Below, piece after piece: positions 1-11,636 of a stretch of 64,000 bases of DNA; position 1 is the stretch's first letter; each line of letters begins with the position of its first letter. The position numbers were made by a program, and so were the translations under genes. The notes beneath the pieces were generated by a model. It was given only the letters and a program-made list of their open reading frames with translations. It made no database searches and had not been told where the DNA came from. The stretch is from Dromaius novaehollandiae (lineage: Eukaryota; Chordata; Aves; Casuariiformes; Dromaiidae): NCBI RefSeq assembly GCF_036370855.1, contig NC_088100.1:35538563-35602562 (forward strand). Direction: 5' to 3'.

Positions 1-710
1 TACATGTAGTACTTGTATTGAATATCCACGCTTGAGATGTCATTCTGCATCTGTTTTAGATGTGTGGATTTATGAGGAATTAATTGAACTAAGAGGCTAA
101 CTATCTTTAGTCTATCCCATCTGGTTCCCATTAGCAAGAACTGTCTGTGAACAGATTCAGATTATTACCAGGTCTAGAAACTGAGTCAGAAATGGACAAT
201 TTGGCTTTCCCTAAGCCAAACAAGGATGCCAGGAGAGAACATGCAGGGGTGATTTAACTTCTCTGTAAGGACAGAGTTATCTTGTGCTGGAAGTCCTACC
301 ACCTGGGGTTGACATGCAACTGGTGGATTTTAAGTATGGCTGTAAAACCAAATTCACTGGCTGTTCAGGGGCAGGAAAGCCCTCAGGGTGGGATTTAGGG
401 TAATCTAGTTAGTACATGTGTGGGAAGGCAAGTCTAGCATGCCCATGCTTGTGATAGCATTCAAGCGCACAGCTAGCTGCATTTTAAAGGAATCCAGGGA
501 GATGCTGAAAAACTGTGCTGCATCAGCAGTCTACTTTTCTGGCAAGGTATTATTTCCTCCTTCATGCAGCACTGGTCCCCAGCAAACACTGCACAAGGCA
601 AGGAGTTCTTTAAATGATTTGTCCAGGGGGGTATCAAGGACAGCATCTACATCTTTGATGGTGGATTTGTCCAGTCAGCAATGTAAGTTAAGCTGCCTCT
701 GTAGTAACCC

Positions 711-762
711 CCACACACACACACTTAAACACACATGCACACGTGCACGCACACATGCACAC
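711..762. repeat. CA-rich microsatellite
   Basis: An interrupted (CA)n tract with embedded ATGCAC and GTGCAC steps. It forms alternating purine-pyrimidine DNA, so it is probably length-polymorphic and could adopt Z-DNA. It lies about 5 kb upstream of the MYO6 promoter. Confidence 0.85.
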
Positions 763-3700
763 CAGTGATACATAATTGGTAATTACTATTCTGCATATTA
801 TCCATGAGGCTTTTACTGGGTTCTAATTCCCAAACTACGGATCCTCCTAGTCCTCCAGATGAAATATCTGAAATGGTGGGGCCCATGCTGCCTTTTATAT
901 TTTTATGTGTGTGAGAGTAGGTCCATGGATATCTTTACAAAAGAGATGCTTTAGCAAAAACAAATGCAAATCCTTTTGCAGGATACATGGGGCATGTGTG
1001 CCTCAGAAACGGACTCCATGCATCCTGAAATACTGCGATGGTTCCAGGGATACCTTCTAGCTGCTCTGGGCACCTGTAATCTCATTTTCCAGTTTTCAGC
1101 ATTTGAGTTCATAGAAATACTCTGCTCACACAAGTAAAATAAAAAGCAATGGACTTGAGAAAGGTTGCAAATTGATGAGTCAGGGTTACCTCTTACCTTT
1201 TCTTATGCTATTATTTAACCAAGCCTATTTTGCATTCCTTTTTTTCCTTTTGAACTACCCACAATTCAAAATAATCTATTTGCTTAGTTTTAAGATTTTA
1301 TATATATATAAAATACATTCTTTAAGCAGAGGTGATTGAAAAATGGGGCCAATCCAGGAGACTTGCTTCCAGTCAGACCTTCAGAAACTAGTCATACCAT
1401 GGCTAAAGGTGGAAATTCAGAACAGTCAACCTCTCTTAGCTAATGTGCAGTCTGATAACAAGAAAGAAGAAATTACTTATGAATTGAAATGAAATAGCAA
1501 GACTTCAAATAGGAGCTGTTGCCTTAAGCCATAATGTCTAATTTATTTGTAACTTGAGTGTACCAGTTGGAATATAGAAGTCCTGTGGAAAAGTCAAGGT
1601 ATTAAAAAAAATTAGCTGTAGTCAAAATAGGTGTTCACTTAAAGTCTACTGGGAAGAAGGAAAAAAGAAATCTGATCTTTTCACAGCTGTCACAATCATA
1701 GCATTATGTATATGCATGCAATACTAGGTGAAAGGGAGCAGATAAGACTTACATACCAATTTCCAGTAAACAATTTTCATGTTAAGGAAATGAATGGCTC
1801 TTATCCTGAGTAAGCCTCCCCGGAAAGAAGCCAAAGATTGATTCTGAAAGGATTGTCATCTTGGAATTGGTAAGTGTACTACTGCTAAAATCCCGGCATT
1901 ATTTTTTCTTTCTTGAACTCTGTCTCTGACCATAAGCTGCTAAACCTTGAGCCAGTTAGAAATGTTCTCTTGCAAACATATAATCAAGCTGTGCTTTGTC
2001 CAGATAAATAATAGATAAATTGTACTGGCAAGCCTAAGTGGGCAGCTACAACAGCTACATTTGGAAACCCTGCATAGGTAAATCCATTTTTAAAACCAAT
2101 GAGGATAGGACTTGGATTTTTTTACTTTTTCAGAAATTAACTGCAAAATTCTAAATGATTTTATGGAATATCAAGCCATTAAACTGAAATACTCGACAGT
2201 CAGGAAGCTTCAGTGCTTCTTGTTGACAAGTTGTGAGGTATTTTAACATGACCCGATTACACAGATACAGCGTAATTACATTACATTTATATAAGGGCAT
2301 GCCAACAAAGCACTTTAAAGTAAATGAACTTCTGGCCTTTTAAGTCATTGGTTAGGTGCCCGTGGATGGTTCTACAGGCAGAGCTTTACCCATTACAAGC
2401 AATGTTTGGAACATGCAATACATGAAGAAACCCAGCTAATTGTAACATGATTTAAACACAACCTTTCTATCTGAAAAGACATATATAGCAAAGGCTTGTA
2501 GTGAATATCAAACCTGATTTTTACATTTTATTTCTCATAACAAAGTCTGGGGAGAGAAACTTAACACTCAAAATAGTATTTGAATAGTGAAATTTCTAGC
2601 CACAGAAACGTGAAAGCCATCCATTTCGTATTTACATTGGAAGGTCTAGAGCTTGACCAATAGAATTATACATGAGATTTCACTTTCTTAGAAGTTCAAA
2701 TACCCAAGACACCATTTTAAATATTGTTTGACATGAAAATATACATAATATTCTTGCAAAGTTTTCTGGGAAGTCACCTGGAATCCTTTACCTACTTTTC
2801 CTTCCAAACACACCACAGTTCATCAGCTCTGACAAAATATGATGGCCTACACCACATATATTTAAAAAAAATGTGGCAATTTTGAGGACAGAAAGTGTTT
2901 TCTCCCATCTGTAACAAATTTAAATATTAATTTTTAGTATCTGGGGGAATTAAGACACCTTGGACATCTGGAATATTGTCAGCTCTGCCTGGCAGTGTGC
3001 AGCAAAGCAGTATGTGTGCGTATTGATAGTCTTGTTAAACCGTAGCATTGCCTTGTCTCAGCAATCTAGCTACCTTTGGTATGCTCATGGGATTCCTGGT
3101 AGGCTGTCTAGTCTGTATCGATTGCACATATAAGATGATACTAATGTATGGTACTAATGTTTTGTTCATTACCACACTCTTGTAACCTGATAGGTACTGT
3201 GTGTCACTGAATGAAAGCTATTCCTACAAATCTCATCTGTGCAATATTACTTTTGAATGGATATTTCTCCATTATGGTTTCTCCCATGTGACATAATAGG
3301 GGTACAGGAAGAATTGAGTCATGGTAAAGGCACTCTGTTCTCCCTCACAGCCATTAAATTGACTCTATCTCAAAAATATCAGTGGCCTAAAATAGCGATC
3401 AAAATTGGTTTGAGTCTCCACCCTAGCCATAGTGTTCCCTGGTATTCTGAAAAATCTCAGTTAGACTGAAATAACAGAGGTTGGTCAAACTTTCCTATGA
3501 ACAAAATCTGAAATGCTTCTCCCTTGTATACCGAAAAATGGGTACAGTAAAACACATTTTTCCCCATTTTCTCATGTCATCTTATCTTCCCTTTGTTTAG
3601 GTTGAAGTTCCTGCGCTCATATTTTACTTCCGCGGGAATTTTCTTCTGTTTTCCCAGAAGATCTACAGAACAAACACTGCTGTGTCTTAGGTTATATTTA

Positions 3701-5663
3701 GAATTCCCAGGGAGAAAAAAGTGAGAGAATAGACAGACGTGCTCCTTACCAGGAAGTGGCACAGTAGATCGTGAGATACTCTTCAGCGCTGCATCGGTTC
3801 CAAGGCAAAGTGGAACTGATTGGCTTGTTTACACTGAAAATATTTTGTTGACCATTTCCTGACATGTTATCCTGTTTTGCTAACAGGTTTTTTTTTTTTG
3901 TTATCAGTCATTGAACTTACATTTTCATTTCATTTTCTAATCATATATTTTTTCCAGATAATTATTATCCTTATCTCTCTTTCGTAAATAAAAAGAAGAC
4001 TGAACATACAAAACACTGCCCCAAAAGGTAGTGGTTTAAGTGGAAAGTGCCACTCCCATTCTCTAGAAGTTAAAAAAATTTTGATTCATCAAACCTGCTA
4101 ACTATTCTTAAATTGTATCAAATGAATATGCAACTGCCAAATTAAACTGTCGCGTTGCAGGCATGTGTATTGCTTTATAAAACAAAATAAGCTTGTAGCA
4201 TGTTTTATGAATTGTAGGAGTGTTAATCAGGACACAGGATTTAACTCCACCCATGCTCTGCCCCAGGTGCAGGCTTACTCACACCTTTTGTGTACTCCCA
4301 TTTTAAATTCCACATGTACTTCCACGCTATTCCTTGACAGAACCCTTTCCCTGGAAAAATCCCTGGGATTTCTGTTTTTCCCTAAAGGGGCCGAGATGAA
4401 GTTTTCCAGACGTTCAGAAAGGATGCACCTAAACATACCATGTCTAAAGAAAAGCAGCCAGGCACATAAGGAAAACATGGGAGATTCTGAAGTATGAACT
4501 AGCTAGATTCACTCTGTCAGCAAAACGCACAAGAATTTATGGTCTTGAGTTGGACAGCAAAGAGGCTTTGCACATACAGGCAGGATAATTATGCCATTCA
4601 TGAAGAATTGCATGAAGAGAAGCAAAGTTTCTATGGGAAAATTGACAAACAAATGGATAATGTTAGGAATGCTAATAAAACCAAGGGAGGGGGAGATGAT
4701 ACGAAACTAAAGTATAGGTACTTAAGGAGAGGTGGTTATATGCGTCTTTGGTGGTGTAACACAAAGTTTAAGTATGATGCAATGCTGTCCGGTTGGGCTG
4801 CTCTCTTGAGTCACACCAACGCCCTGGTGGCGGCCACTGGGATAAATAGCTGGTTGTGCTTGGGTGCAATGGGAAACCTCCACAGCAGCGTGGGAAGCCA
4901 GGGGAATTGCTGGTATGCGGGTTGGCAAGCGTGCTGCCTTGCAGGTGCACCAGGCCCAGGCTGCACAGGGCCAAAGGCAGGGAGACACCATCCTGTCGCT
5001 GAGCAGCCAGTGTGATAGCCTCTCCATTTTGTGTAAAGTTCTTACCTGTGGGTTCCCAGAAAAAGGGCTGTCATGGTAGTGAAAACAATAGCGCCTAAAC
5101 AAGAGGGGAGCTTGTGAGAGAGGATGTTTTTCAAGGAATCTCTGATTTTCAGGATTTCCACAGCAGCAGAGCTGCCATCTGCTTCATATCCCTCTTTATA
5201 GTGTCACGATCAATTAAAACAAACATAAGAGCACCAGGGAAATTTCACTTTATTTCAATTCGCTTTTGCTCTGAGATTCTGACAAACTCATATGAAGCTG
5301 AAGCGTTTACGTTGGCACTGAAGTCGCTGATCAACTGTAGCACTTGAAATGCAAACAGAGAGCAAAAGGCTTAAGTAGCAGCAAAAAAATACTGCTTGTA
5401 AGAGAGTGCATTGAGACAGCCTGGCTGAGATCAGAGCTAAAAGGTGTTAAGACACTGCACAAGAGTAACTCAGGAAAATCGTATTAATTTAACTCTTATC
5501 AATACACACTTGGAGATACAACTCCCAAACTGTGGATGCAGTTATTGCAGTATAAAAATGCTGTAACATGCCTAGCTTATTTCTGTGTAAGAAAAACATG
5601 TGAGAAACCAAAAACTGGCTCTTTATGTAATGGCATTGGACCAAAAAAAACCCCCAGCTGCAT

Positions 5664-5693
5664 CCCCCCCCCCCCCCCCAAAAAAAAAAAAAA
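5664..5693. repeat. C16-A14 double homopolymer tract
   Basis: Sixteen C followed directly by fourteen A, placed about 70 bp before GC content rises sharply into the CpG island. The minus strand carries G16, which can form a G-quadruplex. The exact length may be uncertain, because long homopolymers are prone to sequencing error. Confidence 0.85.
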
Positions 5694-5878
5694 TCGCACC
5701 AGTTTCTGGTACAAACAAGCAAGAGCCAGATGAGACCTAGCAGCTCCCTGCTCCCCAGGGGGAAGTGCCCTGGGCCTGCCGCCCGCTGCAGGGGGCACCC
5801 CGCCGCCATGGCCCCCGCCTGGGGCGGGGCCAACGGTCGCCGCCCGGCGCCCTGCGGGGCGGGAGGGTCCCGCGCCCC

Positions 5879-5884
5879 CACGTG
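5879..5884. promoter_or_regulatory. E-box CACGTG in the CpG island
   Basis: Perfect palindromic CACGTG of the class bound by USF, MYC/MAX and CLOCK-type bHLH factors. It sits about 0.6 kb upstream of the exon 1 donor. Occupancy is unknown; a 6-bp match alone is weak evidence. Confidence 0.3.
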
Positions 5885-6299
5885 AGGGGAGCAGCGGCCG
5901 CCTCGGAGGCGCCGCCGGGCCCCGGGAGGGCGGCCTGTTGCTATCGTGTGTGGGGGGAAGTCTCGCCCTCGGCCCGGTAAGGCAGGTACCGCCCCCTCGC
6001 AGGCCACGGACGCGGGGCGTTTGCCGTGGCTTAGGGCCGCGGCTCGGCCCAGTGGCGGCTTCGCGGGGGGGGACCTCGCCTCGCCCCCCGCCCGACCCGA
6101 GGGAGGGGAGAGGGCGAGGGGGGACGCGCTGCCCCCGGAGCGCCGCGCCGCGGGCCTCGCCCGCTGCCACCCGGCTCTGCACGGGGCTGGGGCCGAGCGC
6201 TGCCCTGCACGCACCGGCCTCGGCGGCTGCGGAGAGGCCCGGGGCGGGCGGGCAGCGCCGACGGGAGGGCGGCCAGGGTTTCCCGGCGGGGCAGCGCCG

Positions 6300-6508
6300 G
6301 TGCCGCAGGGAGGCCGGCAGGCCCTAGCCGCGTTTTGCCGCCGCCCCTTCCCCCCTCCCGCGGCGGCCGCGCAGCCTCCGCCCCCGGCCGGCCCCCGTGG
6401 CGCTGACGTCCCGGGCTGCTCGGCGGCCCAGGCGGCGGGGGGCGGCGCAGAGCAGCGCGGCAGCGGGGCCAGCCGGGCGCGGAGCGCGCAGCGCCGCCGC
6501 CACAGCAG
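6300..6508 (+). other. MYO6: Probable non-coding exon 1 of MYO6 (5' UTR)
   Basis: The 3' boundary is placed at 6508, where CAG|GTAACT forms the best splice donor in the CpG island. The next usable acceptor leading into MYO6 coding sequence is at 37124. The start coordinate is a placeholder: the transcription start cannot be read from the sequence and may be dispersed over 6100-6480. Alternative donors exist at GCAG|GTGCGG (6654/6655) and GAAG|GTGAAT (6897/6898) and could define alternative first exons. A 5' UTR split between a CpG-island exon and the start of exon 2 matches what is known of vertebrate MYO6. Confidence 0.5.
6404..6411 (+). promoter_or_regulatory. CRE-like TGACGTCC near exon 1
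   Basis: Seven of eight bases match the palindromic cAMP response element TGACGTCA. It lies about 100 bp upstream of the exon 1 donor, so it is either core-promoter proximal or within exon 1. CpG-containing CREs in CpG islands are typical CREB/ATF sites. No other evidence is available. Confidence 0.35.
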
Positions 6509-8145
6509 GTAACTCGGCGCCGGGCCGCGCTGCTCCGGCGTGGGGCCCGGGCGCGGCTCCCCCGGCTGGGCCCCCGCGGCGGCGGGTTGTTGCCGCTCGC
6601 CCTTCCCCTTCGTCCCCCCCCCGGTCCGCCGGCGACTCCTGGCCGGCCTGGCAGGTGCGGGCGCCGGGAGCCGCTGCCCGGCTGCTGCGGCGCGGCGAGG
6701 CAGCAAGCGCTGGGCCGGGGGTGGCCGGGCGGGTTTGGTAGCTCTGCGTTTGCAACGTGCTTCCCAAAGGGGTGGAAGGGCGCGGGGACTGTCCGGAGCG
6801 GCGCTGCGTGCATAGGTGCCCTCTGGTATTAAACGTTGGCGTTGTGGTAATACGCGGTAGCTGGTTCTCTAAAAGTTTAGCAAGCTCGAAACGGAAGGTG
6901 AATACTTCAGGGGAGAGGATTAGAGTTGGAAACATTAAACGTTGAGAGCAGAAGCTTCAGTTGCATTCAGTAGGTCTCACCTTACGCATCTCTTTATTTA
7001 ATTAAACATATTGCCATTAACGTGAGAGAAGAAACACAAGGGCGCAGGATGCGTCCCAAGCAGTCAGATGCCTGCCCTGAGGTCTGAAAGCTTGCCTAGA
7101 GCCAGTAGCTTCAAGTAAAAGCTTTTAAATCTATATGTGGAATCAGGAAAAGTCTTCCTAGGTGCATTCGTGAGTGCTCCCTTTAAGTTCTTATCAGGAT
7201 GTTTTTTAGCATAGCCAGACCTTCCTTATTAGATATAATCACAGATTAAAGTGCCATTCCTTTACCTCACGAAATGTCATTGGACTTTCTTTCTTGTTCC
7301 CTTTGCATAATCTGCTGTAAAATGCTATACTTGCTAAGTTATACTGGGTTTCATTTTAATTCCTCTCAGTTCAAAAACATTGCTGTGACCTTGTAAGGGA
7401 AATGAAATTCCTTACAGCATTGACATACTCCAGAGTATGACTTGGACTACAATTAAAACACATCTTCTGTTGAAGCAAATTCCTGTTGAATTACTTTTGC
7501 AGACTTCATATTTGGAAATCAGTAGGCATAAGCATGATGCACTATCAAAAGCTGTTTTTCAATTTCTGTAAATTATGTTTATTACTGAATAGGAACACTT
7601 AAATAAAAATATTCTTCTCCTTAATCTACCATCACTTGAATACAATTTATAATGTATCATATTTATTGTCGATGCTTCTGTGATACTTGGTAGTCAGATT
7701 CCTAACTAATAAATCCCAGTGCCTTCAGAGACCCATAAAATTAAAATAGCTAAATTAATAGATTACAGATTGCATGAATGGATGGTTATTACCTGTTATT
7801 TCGCTTAAATATTGCTGACTGTGTCAGCCCCACCCCCTCTTTTTTTAACAAAGATGGAGGGAAGTAGTATGTCATGACACCAAAATTTGTGGCTTGTCTT
7901 GCTATTGGAAGGAAAAGAACTTTCTTTGAAGTGATCTAATTTCTCACAGTTCAGTTGGCGTTATTATGCTGTAAAACGGCCTATGAACTTGTTTAGCAGT
8001 CATCAGAGTACAAAGGTTGACAGCGGAGTAAGTTTTTCTTCTGTAACAAATGTGACAAATTAACAGAAGGTAGAGAGAAACAAGCTCTGAAGTTAAATGC
8101 AATCCGCAGTTTATTTTTTCAAGAGAGAAGAATGCTAGGAAAATG

Positions 8146-8214
8146 ACAGTAAAAATGATTTAATGAATAAAATTATCTGATAACAGTAAAAATGATTTAA
8201 TGATTAAAATTATC
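8146..8214. repeat. Tandem duplication, two copies, 37-bp period
   Basis: Two 32-bp blocks, 8146-8177 and 8183-8214, are identical except for one A/T difference and lie 37 bp apart. The unit is AT-rich and contains ATGATTTAATGA. This is a simple local duplication of recent appearance. Confidence 0.85.
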
Positions 8215-11200
8215 CTAGTGGAAGTCTGAAAGTATAAACAAATGTCTTCTTGCAATATTTGCTTAAATGTGTTTGTAAAACAGTGCTAAATGCAGAAGAT
8301 AATTGTGAAGTGTATATTTTATAAAAAAATGCAAAGAAAAGAGTAAGCTCATTGTTAGAGATGGGAGAGTAAATATGAAAACTAAGTGGCATAGCAGAAG
8401 GTAGAAACCTTTGCATTGTTTTTAATAAAATAGAAATTAAAATTTAGCTCAACTATTTTTAGTAATTTTTAAATATGTATAAATTATTCTCTGTTTAGTG
8501 ACCTGATGTTACAACTTTTGGACCTAAAAATAGTATGGAGGCAAGCTATTTAAACATGCATTCAGCAACAAAATGCTGTGTTTCAGGAATGTGGACCGTA
8601 ATCTTGTATCATCTATCCCCTGTCAAGGATAGAAACTGAAGTATTTGTCATCTACCATAGTGTATATACTGTACCTGACTTCATAATCTGTGTCCAAATG
8701 TTATAATGTCTTCTGTTTTGATACTTTTTTTAAAGAACTGTCAGTCTGCAATGCATCTGATGTTTGTAAGCAGAGTACATTTGTTTAGGTGTCATCATTT
8801 TGAAACAATTACAATCTGCTATTTAAAATATGCATGGACAAATAAAAATTGCTCTGTGACTTAACATTTTCACATAGCATAACATCTATTTAGATTTTTG
8901 TTCTGCTGTTACTTGGAATGACCGTATTAAGCTTGTATTTCTTGTTGTAAATACTGGTGTTTGAGTCTAAAATACATGTTTCTGATTTCTGATAGGCACT
9001 ATGATAGTATAATGAACACATGGGGAAAACACAGTCCTTGAATTGATGTTGGTAAATGAAGTGATTTCTTAACACCCTGCCCCCCTCCAATAAAATTAGT
9101 TATGCAAAGCTAAATGAGAAGTCTTGACAATTTCCTCTAAGGTTTTGATGGCAAGAAAAAGACACATATAACCTTGGGCATTTTTAATCTCTGGTTGAAT
9201 TATTTATATAGGAAATGATCATATCTATTAATATTTAATAATATATATTTTATTGAAAATGTACTAATTCTGCCTTTCAATAAATGACTATCTTAGAATA
9301 CCAATTAAAAAAAGATCAACCTAGTCAAAGTGAATTTTGATTTTGTTTTGTTGAACAGCACGGAGACCTGAACCAGTCCGTGATGGGGCTGGGAAGAGCA
9401 GGCTCAGTTCTGTTCCATAGCTGTGGTACGTGTCAGAGTTGGAAGGCAAAGCCTGTTGCCATCAGTGGGGCGGTTAACATGGCCTTCCAGAAGATGATTT
9501 GGGAGCCCTTGCAGTGCACTAAATTTTTCCCACTGAGTAAAAAGGGAATGAGTTGCAGTGAGGCCGTGCGTCCCCTTCAGTCACAGTGTTGACTGCAGCT
9601 CCTGTGGGCATACTTAAGTTATGCAAGCTGATTTGCAGCTACTGTTGGTAGCATGGCAGGAACACATTCTTGGTTAGTGTGGTTTGGTATCTACGCTGCC
9701 ATGACTACCCTGCAGGCAGTACCGAGGGTTTATGTGACATGTAAACCATTTCTGTCAAAATTTTTTTTTTCCCATCAGCTAAATGCTTCCCTTAGTTCTG
9801 CAAATGGGTGGATACAGGGTAGCTTCTCCTTGCTCCATGGAATGAGAGAAGGATGAGGGTACTGGAGTTAAACCTTATTTTCATGTGTACTACCCAAAGC
9901 AGTGCTGCTGTTGTTGTTTTAACCTGGCCTCTGACTGGTAGAGGTAGAGGAGCCAGAATGGGGGCAGTTTCCAAACTGGGAACTACTGATCTGAACTATC
10001 ATGAGCTAGAATGGATATGTCTATACATGCATGTTTTCCAGTCATCTCAAAACAAAAACAAAAAAACACCCCGAAGTTTTTGATTGGAAGTCTGAGTGAT
10101 CCTTGAATTTGTTTTCTTTGCAATTAACAATGTTTAGCAGACTGACTTAAAATATGGGAAAAAATGAGAAGCAGGTAATGTAATAAAGTCAGTGGTTTGC
10201 AAAAATCTCTGTTATACCAGGTAGGTTTGTGGCTGTATTGGTAACAACAGCTTCTTGAATTAAATCTAAACTATTTTATGGATTCCCCAGGCCTATCTAA
10301 AGTTGTGTCAGTGTTGTTATGTTTAATATTTTGAGCAAGTCCAACTTGCATTTTTTTTTATAGTCCTGAATTCATTCTCTCTTATTTGTCATATTCTCTT
10401 AATTTTCTGTGTTACCACGACACTTGAGATGGTTTTGGTGATCTCGCATTCATTCTTAATCCCCAGGAGCTAAAGAAACCTGTAGTATCACTAAAATGTG
10501 ATACTGTAGTAACAGTTTTTCACAAGAAATTGTGTGTTGGAGGGTAGAGTGTCATCAGGTTCTCTGATGTGATCCACTCATGAAACTAGCATCGGGCAAT
10601 GCTGCACTGAAAAGCTTGTCACCTCCTAGGAGAGACAATGGAGAGGTGGCAGGGACTGCTCAGAGGTCCAAGGGCTAGGGCAGTGACTGAGGCAGGGTGA
10701 GGGCTCTGTTCAAGTTTGCATCCAAACTTCACTGATTCCCTATTTATTCAAGTGCAACACATCACACCCACTCTGTAGTGGCAGAGATGATAGCAATAGA
10801 AATCTTTTTAGCAATTCTTTGTTGCAAAGATGGGCTACTTTGTTGTGTCTTCCTTCTTAACTGGGTGATTGCAGTGCATAGGCATGCCAGACTACCTACA
10901 GCAGCAGCTCTGCTGGATTTAGAAGAGGCACTGAAGTGTCTAAGAGGGGAATGTTCTGTAGCTGCTCAGTTAGTTCAAGCTTTAATGGTACGTGTTAACC
11001 TCCTGCAGTGTAGACAAGCTCTGCTTGTGTGCTGCCGCCTTTCCAGGACAAGGGTCAAAGCATTAAGGAATGAAAATACTAACAAATATTTTAATAACTT
11101 CAGTTTTAAAGATTCTCTAGGGTTGTAATTTCGTGAATGGCTGGGCTGTTGTAATTGCTTGCGGCCCCCAAAGGAGGAAATCTTCCCACTGCTGTTCCCT

Positions 11201-11590
11201 CCCCTCCCAGCAGCCCTGATGTTCATTGGGCTCTTCCACATGTCAATTCACATGTCATTCAGTCATTCTGCTGACCCTGCAGAAAATAAGGAAAACAGTC
11301 TTCTCTCTCTTCTCTGTCTCCCTGCTACAGAGGGATGTAATGAGTTTCAGAGCTCATACAAAGAAGGCAGGAGAAATATTCAGCCAGAAGCCGAAACAAG
11401 GGGAGAAAGATGAGAAGTTTATACCTCTCAGTGGTTGTAAGCTATTAGTTCAGCTTACCACATCTCATGAAACTAAGGCGTTTTTGTGGTCTTTTAGACC
11501 TGTGTAATCCTTTTTTGCCTCTCCCATAAAGGAACATAAATGCCTTCAGCAGCCCTGTTGCAGGGAGGAATAGACATCATAAACAGTGAA

Positions 11591-11636
11591 TTTCAGAGCC
11601 ATACAGTAAGGCTGGAAAGGATTTAAAAAGATCATG
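11591..11636 (+). repeat. Possible CR1-like LINE 3'-end fragment
   Basis: A short stretch with the order CAGAGCCATACAG ... GGCTGGAAAGG ... AAAGATCATGG resembles, from memory, the conserved 3' region of sauropsid CR1 elements (ATAGAAT ... GGTTGGAAAGGACCT ... AAGATCATC). The match is degenerate and short, no body of the element is visible on either side, and the terminal 8-bp repeats are absent. Treat it as tentative. Confidence 0.3.

Larger units (their letters stand above)
1..5754. other. 5' intergenic flank of MYO6, no supported gene
   Basis: AT-rich single-copy-looking DNA upstream of the CpG island. I see no exon structure, no recognisable protein motif and no RNA gene. Several short open frames occur, the longest at 4539-5015 (+), but none shows a known domain. 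In other vertebrates the gene upstream of MYO6 is, as I recall, SENP6 in the same orientation, so part of this stretch could be its 3' flank or 3' UTR; nothing in the sequence proves that. AATAAA-type hexamers occur, for example at 3987-3992, but such hexamers are common by chance in AT-rich DNA. A moderately CpG-enriched segment lies at about 4740-5060. Confidence 0.6.
5755..6735 (+). promoter_or_regulatory. MYO6: CpG-island promoter of MYO6
   Basis: About 1 kb of very GC-rich, CpG-dense DNA stands out sharply from AT-rich surroundings. It contains a GC box (5821-5830), an E-box CACGTG (5879-5884), a CRE-like TGACGTCC (6404-6411) and several G- and C-runs. There is no TATA box near the predicted exon 1. 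This is the usual layout of a broad, dispersed-start housekeeping-type vertebrate promoter. It lies upstream of the 30.6 kb first intron of MYO6 on the same strand, and no other gene in the window could use it in that orientation. Divergent (minus-strand) transcription, common at CpG islands, cannot be judged here. The long open frames on both strands across this segment follow from the scarcity of stop codons in GC-rich DNA and are not genes. Confidence 0.85.

Noticed and set aside
1..5754. Coding end of the upstream neighbour (SENP6 by conserved gene order)
   Set aside because: I found no sequence resembling a SENP protease C-terminus, and no splice-bounded exon, in this stretch.
5489..6706. 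405-codon minus-strand open frame, with several others on both strands, across the CpG island
   Set aside because: Stop codons are rare in GC-rich DNA. The products are Pro/Ala/Arg/Gly low-complexity sequence in overlapping frames on both strands, with no domain. The region is a promoter with a non-coding exon.
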